Assembly: GCA_947440735.1 (NCBI GenBank)
Contig: CANESA010000007.1
Span: forward strand, 1 to 14,150
Direction of reading: 5' to 3'
DNA length: 14,150 nt
Source: Candidatus Nanopelagicaceae bacterium
GTDB taxonomy: Bacteria; Actinomycetota; Actinomycetes; Nanopelagicales; Nanopelagicaceae
In this document: positions 7,060-13,806 of the stretch, one piece after another
How the letters are laid out: each line of letters opens with the position of its first letter
Position numbering within the stretch: position 1 is the first letter of the stretch
The notes under the pieces: generated by a model
Told to the model about the DNA's origin: nothing
What the model saw: only the letters and a program-made list of their open reading frames with translations
Database searches by the model: none
Position numbers and translations under genes: made by a program

Positions 7060-9270
7060 CTAACCCTTATCTATGAAATCGGAAGCTTCGTCATCTTCAA
7101 CTTTAGCGAACTCTCTAGCTAACTGCTCGTGGTTTGACAGATCAGGATCGCCAGCCAATATCTCCTGGGCATCTGCGCGAGCGGTAAGAATCAAATCTTC
7201 ATCTCGTAACACGCGAAGGAGGCGCAGATGTGAGCGAGAGCCAGATTGGGCAGCTCCTAAAACATCTCCCTCACGGCGCTGCTCTAAATCAATCCGTGAA
7301 AGTTCGAAACCATCTGTACTTCCTGCAACAGCCTCGAGGCGTATCCGAGCTGGTGTTTCTACGATTGCCGTTGTAATCAAAATACAGAGACCAGGTGAAG
7401 TTCCGCGACCCACACGTCCACGTAATTGATGTAATTGCGATACACCAAAGCGTTCTGCATCCATGATGACCATCACAGTTGCGTTGGGCACATCGACACC
7501 AACTTCGATGACGGTAGTTGAAACAAGAACATCTAATTCGTGTGCTGCAAATGCGCTCATAGTTGCCTCTTTAAGCTCGCTGGAAAGGCGACCGTGGAGC
7601 GGAGCGACTCGAACTCCTTTGAGCGCTCCTGTTGCAAGTTTTGGCGCTAGCTCATCAACACTTGCAAGCTCTAGTGATGTTGTACCAAGCAGGAAGTCGA
7701 TATCAGCATCCTCTGTGACATCAGCGTTGATTCGTGAAGCAACTACGTACGCTTGATGTCCCTGCGAGACTTCTTCACAGATTCGCTCCCACGCTCTCTC
7801 AAGGTATGCCGGCTTTTCTAGCGTGTTCACAACGTGAGTAGTTATTGGCGCGCGACCCAAAGGTAGTTCTCGTAACGTTGAGATATCTAAATCACCGAAT
7901 ACTGTCATCGCAACTGTGCGTGGTATCGGCGTTGCTGTCATAACAAGAAGATGTGGAGGAATCTTTGCCTTCCCCTTAAGTGCATCTCGCTGTTCCACAC
8001 CAAAGCGATGTTGCTCATCAACGACTATGAGTCCTAAATCTTTAAACTCAACGGAAGCACTCAGAAGTGCATGGGTACCAATCACTATTCCGGCTGTGCC
8101 GCTAGCAGCAAGGGCTAGTGCATCTTTTCGCTCTGATGCACTCTGAGATCCGGTTATGAGCGTCACGCGGGTTGCAATATCTGACGCACCAATCATTCCT
8201 CCATGCGCGAGCACTCCCATTAACTTTTCGATTGTGCGAAGGTGCTGAGCAGCCAGTACTTCTGTTGGCGCTAGCAACGCAGCTTGTCCGCCGCTATCAA
8301 CCACAGCCAACATGGCGCGAAGTGCAATCACAGTCTTTCCGGAACCTACTTCACCTTGTAACAAACGATGCATCGGGTGAGATTGGGCTAAATCACTTTC
8401 AATTTCAGCGGCAACAGCAACCTGTCCAGCTGTCAGTTCAAATGGAAGTGATTGATCGAAGGCAGAAAGAATTCCTCCCTCACGCTTGAGGCGAGCAATC
8501 GCATCGAGTGATTTCATCTTCTCTTTTCGGCTCACGAGTAAAAGCTGCAAGATAAATGCCTCATCAAAGGTCAGACGCTCACGTGCCCGTTCAGCGCTAT
8601 CTAAATCAGCAGGCTGATGTATCTGAACAAGTGCCTGTTGCAACGAGGGATATTGATGTTTATCAAGAATAGATTGCGGGATCGGGTCGATTACTTCATC
8701 CAAGGCACCGATACAGAGCTCTATACATTGTGAAATTTTCCATGAGGGCAATTTTGCAGATGCTGGATACATCGGCAGATATTTCCCTGCAAAGCCTTCT
8801 ACCGCTGCATCAACATCGTTTCCGTCAGGAATGAGTTCATAATCTGGATGGGCTAACTGACGCTTGCCATTAAATACACCGACCTTGCCTGCAAAGAGGC
8901 CTTGCTGTCCGACTTTGAGTTCTTTTTCGCGCCATGCTTGATTGAAGAATGTCAGCGAGAGCTTGGATGTTCCATCTGTAACAACAACTTCGAGCATGTT
9001 GCCTTTACGAGCGGCAAAGCGTCGCGTGGAAGCGCTAAATACCTCGGCAAGAATTGTTACCTCATCACCTTCGTTGAGGGCTGCAATGTCACTGAGTTCA
9101 CCTCGCACTAAATAGCGGCGTGGATAGTGATGAAGAAGGTCCCCTACGGTGCGATAGCCGAACGTTGTATCCAGCGCTTTTGCTGTGCGATCACCGAGAA
9201 CCGATGAGAGTTTGGAATCCAGGGTCGCCACCTGGCTATTCTCTCGCGTAGATGCTCCATGTGAGCGCAT
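7060..9270 (-). CDS. recG: ATP-dependent DNA helicase RecG
   Basis: RecG remodels stalled replication forks and branched recombination intermediates. The protein has up to 736 residues. An OB-fold wedge domain spans about 50-150 and two helicase lobes follow. Walker A GEVGSGKT is at 306-313, motif II is DEQH at 418-421, and MTATPIPRT is at 444-452. Later come TTVIEVGVDVPNA and QLRGRVGRG, the usual RecG lobe-2 motifs. Two starts are possible. The ATG at 9270 adds 13 residues of no clear family character. The GTG at 9231 would give MATLDSKLSSVLG, which looks like the known mycobacterial opening and has a weak GAGAGA string about 9 nt upstream. The given start is the longest option. It is first in the leftward string and transcribed divergently from rpmB. 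Confidence 0.96.
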   Translation of the reverse strand: MRSHGASTRENSQVATLDSKLSSVLGDRTAKALDTTFGYRTVGDLLHHYPRRYLVRGELSDIAALNEGDEVTILAEVFSASTRRFAARKGNMLEVVVTDGTSKLSLTFFNQAWREKELKVGQQGLFAGKVGVFNGKRQLAHPDYELIPDGNDVDAAVEGFAGKYLPMYPASAKLPSWKISQCIELCIGALDEVIDPIPQSILDKHQYPSLQQALVQIHQPADLDSAERARERLTFDEAFILQLLLVSRKEKMKSLDAIARLKREGGILSAFDQSLPFELTAGQVAVAAEIESDLAQSHPMHRLLQGEVGSGKTVIALRAMLAVVDSGGQAALLAPTEVLAAQHLRTIEKLMGVLAHGGMIGASDIATRVTLITGSQSASERKDALALAASGTAGIVIGTHALLSASVEFKDLGLIVVDEQHRFGVEQRDALKGKAKIPPHLLVMTATPIPRTVAMTVFGDLDISTLRELPLGRAPITTHVVNTLEKPAYLERAWERICEEVSQGHQAYVVASRINADVTEDADIDFLLGTTSLELASVDELAPKLATGALKGVRVAPLHGRLSSELKEATMSAFAAHELDVLVSTTVIEVGVDVPNATVMVIMDAERFGVSQLHQLRGRVGRGTSPGLCILITTAIVETPARIRLEAVAGSTDGFELSRIDLEQRREGDVLGAAQSGSRSHLRLLRVLRDEDLILTARADAQEILAGDPDLSNHEQLAREFAKVEDDEASDFIDKG

Positions 9271-9328
9271 TTTTCTCGCGATTGGCCGACTAACCCCTTA
9301 TCTTGATACCCTTCTGCCCTGCCGAATC

Positions 9329-9340
9329 GGTCATTTGACC
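9329..9340. promoter_or_regulatory. Short inverted repeat in the recG-rpmB divergent region
   Basis: GGTCA and TGACC face each other around a 2-nt centre (TT) in the 124-bp gap between the divergent recG and rpmB. Such a dyad between divergent promoters could be an operator, but it is short and may be chance. Confidence 0.25.
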
Positions 9341-9350
9341 TAGTTCGTCA

Positions 9351-9356
9351 CATAAT
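9351..9356 (+). promoter_or_regulatory. Possible -10 element of rpmB
   Basis: CATAAT differs from TATAAT at one position and would give a start of transcription near 9363 and a leader of about 30 nt. No convincing -35 element lies at the right distance; a TTGACC at 9335-9340 is too close. This is a tentative call. Confidence 0.3.
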
Positions 9357-9380
9357 CAAGAGATCACGATTGAAGAAATA

Positions 9381-9387
9381 AAAGGAG
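9381..9387 (+). promoter_or_regulatory. Strong ribosome binding site of rpmB
   Basis: AAAGGAG lies 7 nt before the GTG start at 9395. It is the strongest Shine-Dalgarno sequence I saw in the window and fixes GTG as the start of bL28. Confidence 0.85.
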
Positions 9388-9394
9388 TACTGCT

Positions 9395-9580
9395 GTGGCA
9401 TCAACATGCGATATCTGTGGCAAAGGGCCCAGCTTCGGTAACAATGTTTCACACTCTCAGGTAAAGACACGTCGTCGCTGGAATCCAAATATTCAGCGCG
9501 TACGCACACTCGTCGGCGGCTCAACAAAGCGTCAGAATGTCTGTACTTCATGCCTCAAGGCTGGAAAAGTTACCCGCTAA
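9395..9580 (+). CDS. rpmB: 50S ribosomal protein bL28, zinc-binding form
   Basis: bL28 is a small protein of the large ribosomal subunit. The 61-residue product opens MASTCDICGKGPSFGNNVSHS and continues with KTRRRWNPNIQRV, both typical of L28. A CxxC pair near the amino end (Cys5, Cys8) and a second near the carboxyl end (CTSC) make it the zinc-binding form. It starts at GTG behind a strong AAAGGAG. It stands alone on the plus strand, divergent from recG and convergent with thiL, and ends in an intrinsic terminator. The recG-rpmB-thiL neighbourhood is conserved in Actinobacteria. Confidence 0.98.
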   Translation: MASTCDICGKGPSFGNNVSHSQVKTRRRWNPNIQRVRTLVGGSTKRQNVCTSCLKAGKVTR

Positions 9581-9597
9581 TACATCTCATTGAAACT

Positions 9598-10515
9598 TTA
9601 TTGAAAGTGGCGCCACATCTGTGGCGCTTTTTTCATTTCAAGACCAGTTACACCTGTTCCTTGCTTTACATCTCCAATTCGGATTCCAGGAAGATCGATG
9701 CCGGTAGCAACAAATACATGGTCTTCGCCACCTCCGAGTATCCATTCAAAGACATCAACACCTACTGACTGGGCCAGAAGAGAAAGTTCCTTAAACTCAT
9801 AGGCACTTTCGATCAGCACAGGGTCAATGTGAAGGTTTACACCCGATGCCTCGGCGATGGATTGGCAAGAGATCAGTAAGGCATCGCTGGTATCTGTCAG
9901 CGCACTAGCTCTGCTGAAGTCGATTCCATAATCAAGTGAAGGCGCACGAAATTCATTCAAGGCCATTGCATGGACAGCGTGAACGGCTTCAATGTCATGT
10001 GTAAGCATATGTAGGCCTGCAGCTGACCAACCTGTGAGGGATGAGATATAAATTCCATCTCCTACCTGCGCTCCTGAGCGAGTGATTGCACGTTCAACGC
10101 TGCCAATGGCTGTCATTGCGATAGAGATCGCACTCGCTCGAGCAATATCTCCGCCAACAACCTGTGTGCCGGTCTTGTCGGCCTCGTGCTTTATTCCTTC
10201 AGCAATTTCGCGAACGCGCTCAACTCCCTCATCCCCAACGAGAGAAAGCGCCACCACAAGGTATTCAGGTTTTGCTCCCATCGCCAAAATATCTGCGATA
10301 TTTGCAGCGGTAACTTTGCGACCAATATCAAAGGCGTTTGACCAGCGTTTATTAAAGTGAACATCCTCGACTGCAACATCGGTTGTGATTACTTGCTGGG
10401 CACTTCCACGCACAACGGCTGCATCATCGCCAATTCCAACGAGGATTTCATCTGAAGACTGCGTCTGGAATATGGAGGCAACGAGTGAAAGGAGCTCCTG
10501 CTCGGAAAATGCCAT
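9598..10515 (-). CDS. thiL: Thiamine-monophosphate kinase
   Basis: ThiL phosphorylates thiamine monophosphate with ATP to give thiamine diphosphate, the active cofactor. The 305 residues fit the family. GIGDDAA is at 27-33, TTDVAVEDVHF at 44-54, GGDIAR at 121-126, TDTSDALL at 207-214 and GGGEDH at 261-266. These are the ATP- and Mg-binding motifs of the PurM/ThiL fold. Two positions differ from the common form: SDAL rather than SDGL, and GGDI rather than GGDT. The ATG at 10515 has no ribosome site but has TAGGCT 7 nt upstream, so the mRNA is probably leaderless. Its last codons carry the terminator of convergent rpmB. No thiamine riboswitch is visible in the short upstream gap. Confidence 0.95.
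   Translation of the reverse strand: MAFSEQELLSLVASIFQTQSSDEILVGIGDDAAVVRGSAQQVITTDVAVEDVHFNKRWSNAFDIGRKVTAANIADILAMGAKPEYLVVALSLVGDEGVERVREIAEGIKHEADKTGTQVVGGDIARASAISIAMTAIGSVERAITRSGAQVGDGIYISSLTGWSAAGLHMLTHDIEAVHAVHAMALNEFRAPSLDYGIDFSRASALTDTSDALLISCQSIAEASGVNLHIDPVLIESAYEFKELSLLAQSVGVDVFEWILGGGEDHVFVATGIDLPGIRIGDVKQGTGVTGLEMKKAPQMWRHFQ
9610..9633 (+). terminator. Intrinsic terminator of rpmB, inside the end of thiL
   Basis: GCGCCACA (9610-9617) pairs with TGTGGCGC (9620-9627); in RNA the innermost pair would open to give a 4-nt loop. Six T residues follow at 9628-9633. It lies 30 bp after the rpmB stop codon and wholly within the coding sequence of thiL on the other strand. Confidence 0.85.
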
Positions 10516-10522
10516 AGCGCTA

Positions 10523-10528
10523 AGCCTA
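10523..10528 (-). promoter_or_regulatory. Putative -10 element for a leaderless thiL mRNA
   Basis: On the minus strand this reads TAGGCT (a TANNNT match), ending 7 nt before the thiL ATG. That spacing would place the transcript start at or next to the A of ATG. No Shine-Dalgarno sequence is present. Leaderless genes with this layout are common in Actinobacteria. No -35 element was recognised. Confidence 0.5.
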
Positions 10529-10581
10529 GATGATGAGGTACCTTTTGGTCATAGCAATTTTAACTCCAGCGAAAGGAACGC

Positions 10582-10821
10582 ATGATGTCTGTTCAGGTAT
10601 TTATCTTGATTCAAACTGAAGTAGGAAAGGCATCATCTGTTGCCGCAGCCGTTGGCGCAATACCTGGTGTAACCCTGGCAGAGGGAGTTACTGGACCTTA
10701 CGATGTGATTATGCGCGCCGAATCTCTCTCAATGGAAGATCTTGGTCGTTCAATTCTTGCAAAGGTTCAAGCGGTGCCAGGAATTACTCGCACCCTTACT
10801 TGCCCTGTAACTACTTACTAA
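10582..10821 (+). CDS. Stand-alone RAM domain protein (Lrp/AsnC ligand-binding type)
   Basis: The 79-residue protein is a single RAM domain, the small-molecule-binding and oligomerising part of Lrp/AsnC regulators. It has the alternating pattern VQVFILIQTEVGK, IPGVTLAEGVTGPYDVIM and ITRTLTCPV. There is no DNA-binding helix-turn-helix, and the length is normal for the stand-alone family, so this is not a truncation. Such proteins are thought to form ring-like oligomers and bind amino acids; the ligand is unknown here. Two adjacent ATGs exist: AAAGGA lies 4 nt before the first and 7 nt before the second (10585), so the second may be the real start. It is divergent from thiL and converges with ddl. 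Family firm, role unknown. Confidence 0.88.
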   Translation: MMSVQVFILIQTEVGKASSVAAAVGAIPGVTLAEGVTGPYDVIMRAESLSMEDLGRSILAKVQAVPGITRTLTCPVTTY

Positions 10822-10836
10822 TTTCTTACTAATTTC
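10815..10836. repeat. Exact 11-bp tandem duplication across two convergent stop codons
   Basis: TTACTAATTTC occurs twice in a row. The first copy holds the stop codon of the RAM gene (TAA, 10819-10821) and the second holds the stop codon of ddl on the other strand (10829-10831). It looks like a slippage duplication in the junction between the two convergent genes. Confidence 0.85.
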
Positions 10837-11896
10837 CTAGTACACCATTATTGCGTGTAAGCGCGCTGACGAGCAGGTGTGTAATCACTTCTGTATAACC
10901 AACGCCACTGGCTGCCCACATCTTGGGAAAGACTGATGTTGCTGTAAAGCCCGGCATCGTATTGAGCTCGTTGATTATCACTTCACCATTTGGCGTTAAG
11001 AAGAAATCAACACGAGCTAAGCCACTACATCCGAGTGCAACAAATGCCTCTACCGCTCTGCTCTGAATCTGAGCGGCGATCGCTTCTGAAATAGGTGCTG
11101 GCAAAGTGATACTCGTAGCACCATCGAGATACTTTGCTTCAAAGTCATAAAACTCAAATTTGGAATCAATCTCTATCTGTCCCACAATTGATGCCTCTGG
11201 CTTACCGTTGATTTCCAACACCGCGCATTCAATCTCGCGGCCAATTACAGCATTTTCGACCATCGCCTTGGGATCAAAACGGTGAGCCTCTTCAACTGCA
11301 GCGGTTAAGTGCTCAGCTGATTTAACTTTCGTAGTCCCGCGACTCGATCCCCCACGTGCGGGTTTAACGAAGACGGGATAGCCGAGTGTTGCAACATCTG
11401 CAGAGAGCGACCCTTTATTGGACTTCCAATCAGATTGGCGAATGACTAAGCCTTCTGCAACTTTAATTCCATGGGCTGCAAATATTGGCTTAGCAAATGA
11501 TTTATCCATCGCAACAGCAGATGCCAAAACTCCAGAGCCCACAAAAGGAATATCTGCAATCTCTAGAAGTCCTTGAATAGTTCCATCTTCTCCATATGGG
11601 CCATGCAGAACCGGAAAGACGATTTCAATGCCGAGAGATTTTCCTTCAACAGAAAAACCTTCTGGTGAGACCGAAACAGGCTTGCCATCTTCTGGAACGA
11701 CGGGAAGAACTCCATTACTTATAGATAGCTTAAAACCTTCGGGAATAAGCACCCAACTACCTGATTGAGTAATGCCAATAACTACAGGGTCGTAGAGTGT
11801 GCGATCAATAGCGCTGAGCACTCCCCCAGCTGATGTGCAGGAAATTTCATGCTCACTGCTACGTCCGCCACAGATAATTGCTACGCGGATAGTCAT
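10829..11896 (-). CDS. ddl: D-alanine--D-alanine ligase
   Basis: Ddl joins two D-alanines with ATP to make the terminal dipeptide of the peptidoglycan stem. The 355-residue length is normal for the longer actinobacterial type. The ATP-grasp motifs are complete. GGRSSEHEIS is at 10-19, HGPYGEDG at 98-105 and FVKPARGGSSRG at 176-187 (grasp loop). YDFEAKY is at 250-256, ARVDFF at 294-299 and INELNTMPGFT at 308-318, giving metal ligands Asp297, Glu310 and Asn312. The ATG at 11896 overlaps the gpsA stop codon in ATGA, so translation is probably coupled. It is the last gene of plsC-gpsA-ddl. Tyr rather than Phe in the D-Ala-D-Ala/Lac specificity region was not judged. Confidence 0.97.
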   Translation of the reverse strand: MTIRVAIICGGRSSEHEISCTSAGGVLSAIDRTLYDPVVIGITQSGSWVLIPEGFKLSISNGVLPVVPEDGKPVSVSPEGFSVEGKSLGIEIVFPVLHGPYGEDGTIQGLLEIADIPFVGSGVLASAVAMDKSFAKPIFAAHGIKVAEGLVIRQSDWKSNKGSLSADVATLGYPVFVKPARGGSSRGTTKVKSAEHLTAAVEEAHRFDPKAMVENAVIGREIECAVLEINGKPEASIVGQIEIDSKFEFYDFEAKYLDGATSITLPAPISEAIAAQIQSRAVEAFVALGCSGLARVDFFLTPNGEVIINELNTMPGFTATSVFPKMWAASGVGYTEVITHLLVSALTRNNGVLGN

Positions 11897-12894
11897 CGGA
11901 TGAAGTTTTCGGCTTGAGTCGTAATCTCCATCAAGCGAGCCAGGGCCTGTTCTGGAGTGAGAGAACCATTGACGATATCGGCAACTGCCTCAATGACAGG
12001 AACTTCAACACCTACGCGGTGCGCGATTTCGACGATCGCACCAGATGATGCAACGCCTTCTACCGTCTTTGCACCCTGAGCAACAGCCATCTCCATCGAT
12101 CCGGTCTTTCCAAGAAGTTCGCCGAAGGTTCTATTGCGTGAAAGCGGCGACCCACATGTAGCAACGAGATCGCCCATTCCTGCAAGACCGGCAGCACTAA
12201 GTGGATCTGATCCATGTGCAGCACAGAGTCGGGCAACTTCGTTAAGTCCGCGAGTAATGAGCATCGCTTGCGTATTTTCGCCGTAACCCATTCCAATGGA
12301 GATTCCAACAGCTAGTGCAATCACGTTCTTAATCGCACCTGCTAATTCGCAACCAAGTAAATCCACTGATGTGTACACGCGGTAATAGGGAGTGCGAAAG
12401 AGTTCGCGGACATTCTCGGCAACTGCCTGAGATGTCGATGCAGCGACCGCTCCTGCTGGTTGGCGCAAGATAAGTTCATCAGCCAGATTCGGTCCAGTCA
12501 GGATTGCAATTTTATGTTTGCCGAGTACCTGTTCAATGATCTCGGTCATACGTAGCATCGTTGACACTTCAATACCTTTGAGCGTACTCACGATGGTGCA
12601 ATCGACTGAGAATCGAGGCTTCCACTCGTTGAGCGTTGCTCTTAGTTGTGTGGAAGGAATAGCAAGGACATAGGTCTGACTGAAAGCAAAAGCTTCGTCG
12701 AGATCTGTTGTTGCGCGAAGTTCGGTCGGAAGCACTCGGCCTGCAAGGTAGCGCTGATTTGTATGTGAGCCGTTAATCTCGCCAATAGTCTCAGCGTTGC
12801 GACCCCAAAGCAGAACTTCATTGCCACCATCGCAGAGCACCTGGGCAAGGGTTGATCCCCAAGCTCCTGCGCCGAAGACAGTAATTCTGCTCAT
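11893..12894 (-). CDS. gpsA: Glycerol-3-phosphate dehydrogenase [NAD(P)+]
   Basis: GpsA reduces dihydroxyacetone phosphate to sn-glycerol-3-phosphate, the backbone for phospholipids. The 333 residues have the Rossmann motif GAGAWG at 8-13, TLKGIE with Lys106, GPNLADEL at about 134-141 and the catalytic region LAGAIKNVIALAVG with Lys189. LSRNRTFGELLG follows near 251-262. The ATG at 12894 shares one base with the plsC stop codon (TAATG), and the stop overlaps the ddl start by four bases. Its place next to plsC makes biochemical sense, since GpsA makes the substrate that the acyltransferase pathway uses. The plsC-gpsA-ddl order matches actinobacterial genomes. Confidence 0.97.
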   Translation of the reverse strand: MSRITVFGAGAWGSTLAQVLCDGGNEVLLWGRNAETIGEINGSHTNQRYLAGRVLPTELRATTDLDEAFAFSQTYVLAIPSTQLRATLNEWKPRFSVDCTIVSTLKGIEVSTMLRMTEIIEQVLGKHKIAILTGPNLADELILRQPAGAVAASTSQAVAENVRELFRTPYYRVYTSVDLLGCELAGAIKNVIALAVGISIGMGYGENTQAMLITRGLNEVARLCAAHGSDPLSAAGLAGMGDLVATCGSPLSRNRTFGELLGKTGSMEMAVAQGAKTVEGVASSGAIVEIAHRVGVEVPVIEAVADIVNGSLTPEQALARLMEITTQAENFIR

Positions 12895-13700
12895 TACTTC
12901 TTCTCACCTTTTCTAAAGTTTCCCGTGCGGGGTAAATCGGATGTATGAGGGTCAAAGATAGCCGCAGGACGTTGCTGGCCGCGAATTTCCTCTAGGAGCG
13001 CGGTAATCGCCCTCATGATTTCCGCCGTAGCCTCAACCATCGCGGCAGGATCTTCCTCTTTTCCATACCAACGCGAGAGATCAACAGGCTCACCTACGCG
13101 ATAGCGAACCGTAGCTCGAGGGAATATTCGCAATTTCTTGCGGTACGGAGGTATGACTTGTTGCGTCCCCCACTGCGCAGCTGGATACACAGGTACTTGA
13201 GCGATGACTGCCAAACGTGCAGCCCCGGTCTTTGCAATCATTGGCCAACAATCTTTATCTCGAGTCAGAGTTCCTTCAGGATAGACACCGACGAGATGGC
13301 CCATCTCAAGTAATCGAAGTGCATACTGCAACGCAACGCGCGCTTCTTTACTTTCTCGCTCTACCGGAATCTGTTCTGCCGCCAAAAGAATTTTCCCAAT
13401 AATCGGAACTCTAAAGACTTGGGATTTTCCAAGAAATCTTGGTGTTCGCCCGTGTGAGTAGAGAAAGAAGGCAAGTGCAAAGGCATCCATATATGAGACG
13501 TGGTTTGAAACGACAATGAGCGGACCACTCTTTGGAATCTTCACCCCTTCTCGATAGTCATAACGAGCAACGAGTTTCATGATGGGAATCAGGATTGAAG
13601 CACCAAATCGAAATGTCGGAGTGACTCCGAGTGGGTACCCGACAGGAGGATTGAAGCGAATCTTGAGGGGCTTAGAACTCCCAGCACCTGATCTCGACAT
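12894..13700 (-). CDS. plsC: 1-acyl-sn-glycerol-3-phosphate acyltransferase (PlsC family)
   Basis: PlsC-type enzymes acylate lysophosphatidic acid at the membrane to form phosphatidic acid. The 268-residue protein carries NHVSYMD at 66-72 (catalytic His67 and Asp72), a GKSQVFRVPIIGKIL region at about 91-105, PEGTLTRD at 141-148 and VPVYPAAQWG at about 168-177, the four blocks of the family. A hydrophobic segment near 34-44 may associate with the membrane; no clear signal peptide is seen. The C-terminal tail after about 235 is charged and not family-specific. The ATG at 13700 has no ribosome site, but TAGAAT ends 6 nt upstream, pointing to a leaderless mRNA. First gene of plsC-gpsA-ddl. Exact acyl acceptor not provable from sequence. 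Confidence 0.92.
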   Translation of the reverse strand: MSRSGAGSSKPLKIRFNPPVGYPLGVTPTFRFGASILIPIMKLVARYDYREGVKIPKSGPLIVVSNHVSYMDAFALAFFLYSHGRTPRFLGKSQVFRVPIIGKILLAAEQIPVERESKEARVALQYALRLLEMGHLVGVYPEGTLTRDKDCWPMIAKTGAARLAVIAQVPVYPAAQWGTQQVIPPYRKKLRIFPRATVRYRVGEPVDLSRWYGKEEDPAAMVEATAEIMRAITALLEEIRGQQRPAAIFDPHTSDLPRTGNFRKGEKK

Positions 13701-13706
13701 GGTGTA

Positions 13707-13712
13707 ATTCTA
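13707..13712 (-). promoter_or_regulatory. Putative -10 element for a leaderless plsC operon mRNA
   Basis: The minus strand reads TAGAAT, one base from TATAAT, ending 6 nt before the plsC ATG. With usual spacing the transcript would begin at the ATG itself. The hup terminator just upstream shows that plsC needs its own promoter, which strengthens the call. No -35 element was recognised. Confidence 0.6.
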
Positions 13713-13762
13713 AGTCGCGCTGCGCACTTTGTGGGCTGCTGGGAAGTGAAATTAAGGCAAAA

Positions 13763-13795
13763 AATAAGGCCCACGCGCAATGCGTGGGCCTTATT
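13763..13795 (-). terminator. Intrinsic terminator of hup
   Basis: A perfect 14-bp stem (13763-13776 with 13782-13795) encloses a 5-nt loop. Read on the minus strand, the GC-rich core GCGTGGGCC is followed by TTATTTTTT, a good uridine tract. It lies 11 bp beyond the hup stop codon and separates hup from the plsC operon. Confidence 0.93.
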
Positions 13796-13806
13796 AAAGA
13801 AGAGAA

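Noticed and set aside
10516..10581. Thiamine diphosphate riboswitch before thiL
   Set aside because: The gap is only 66 bp, no thi-box motif such as CTGAGA is visible, and a -10 element directly before the ATG suggests a leaderless mRNA.
13763..13795. Long perfect hairpin as a REP-like or mobile element end
   Set aside because: It has a GC-rich stem and T-run placed 11 bp after the hup stop in the right direction, which a terminator fully explains, and no similar copy was seen elsewhere in the window.
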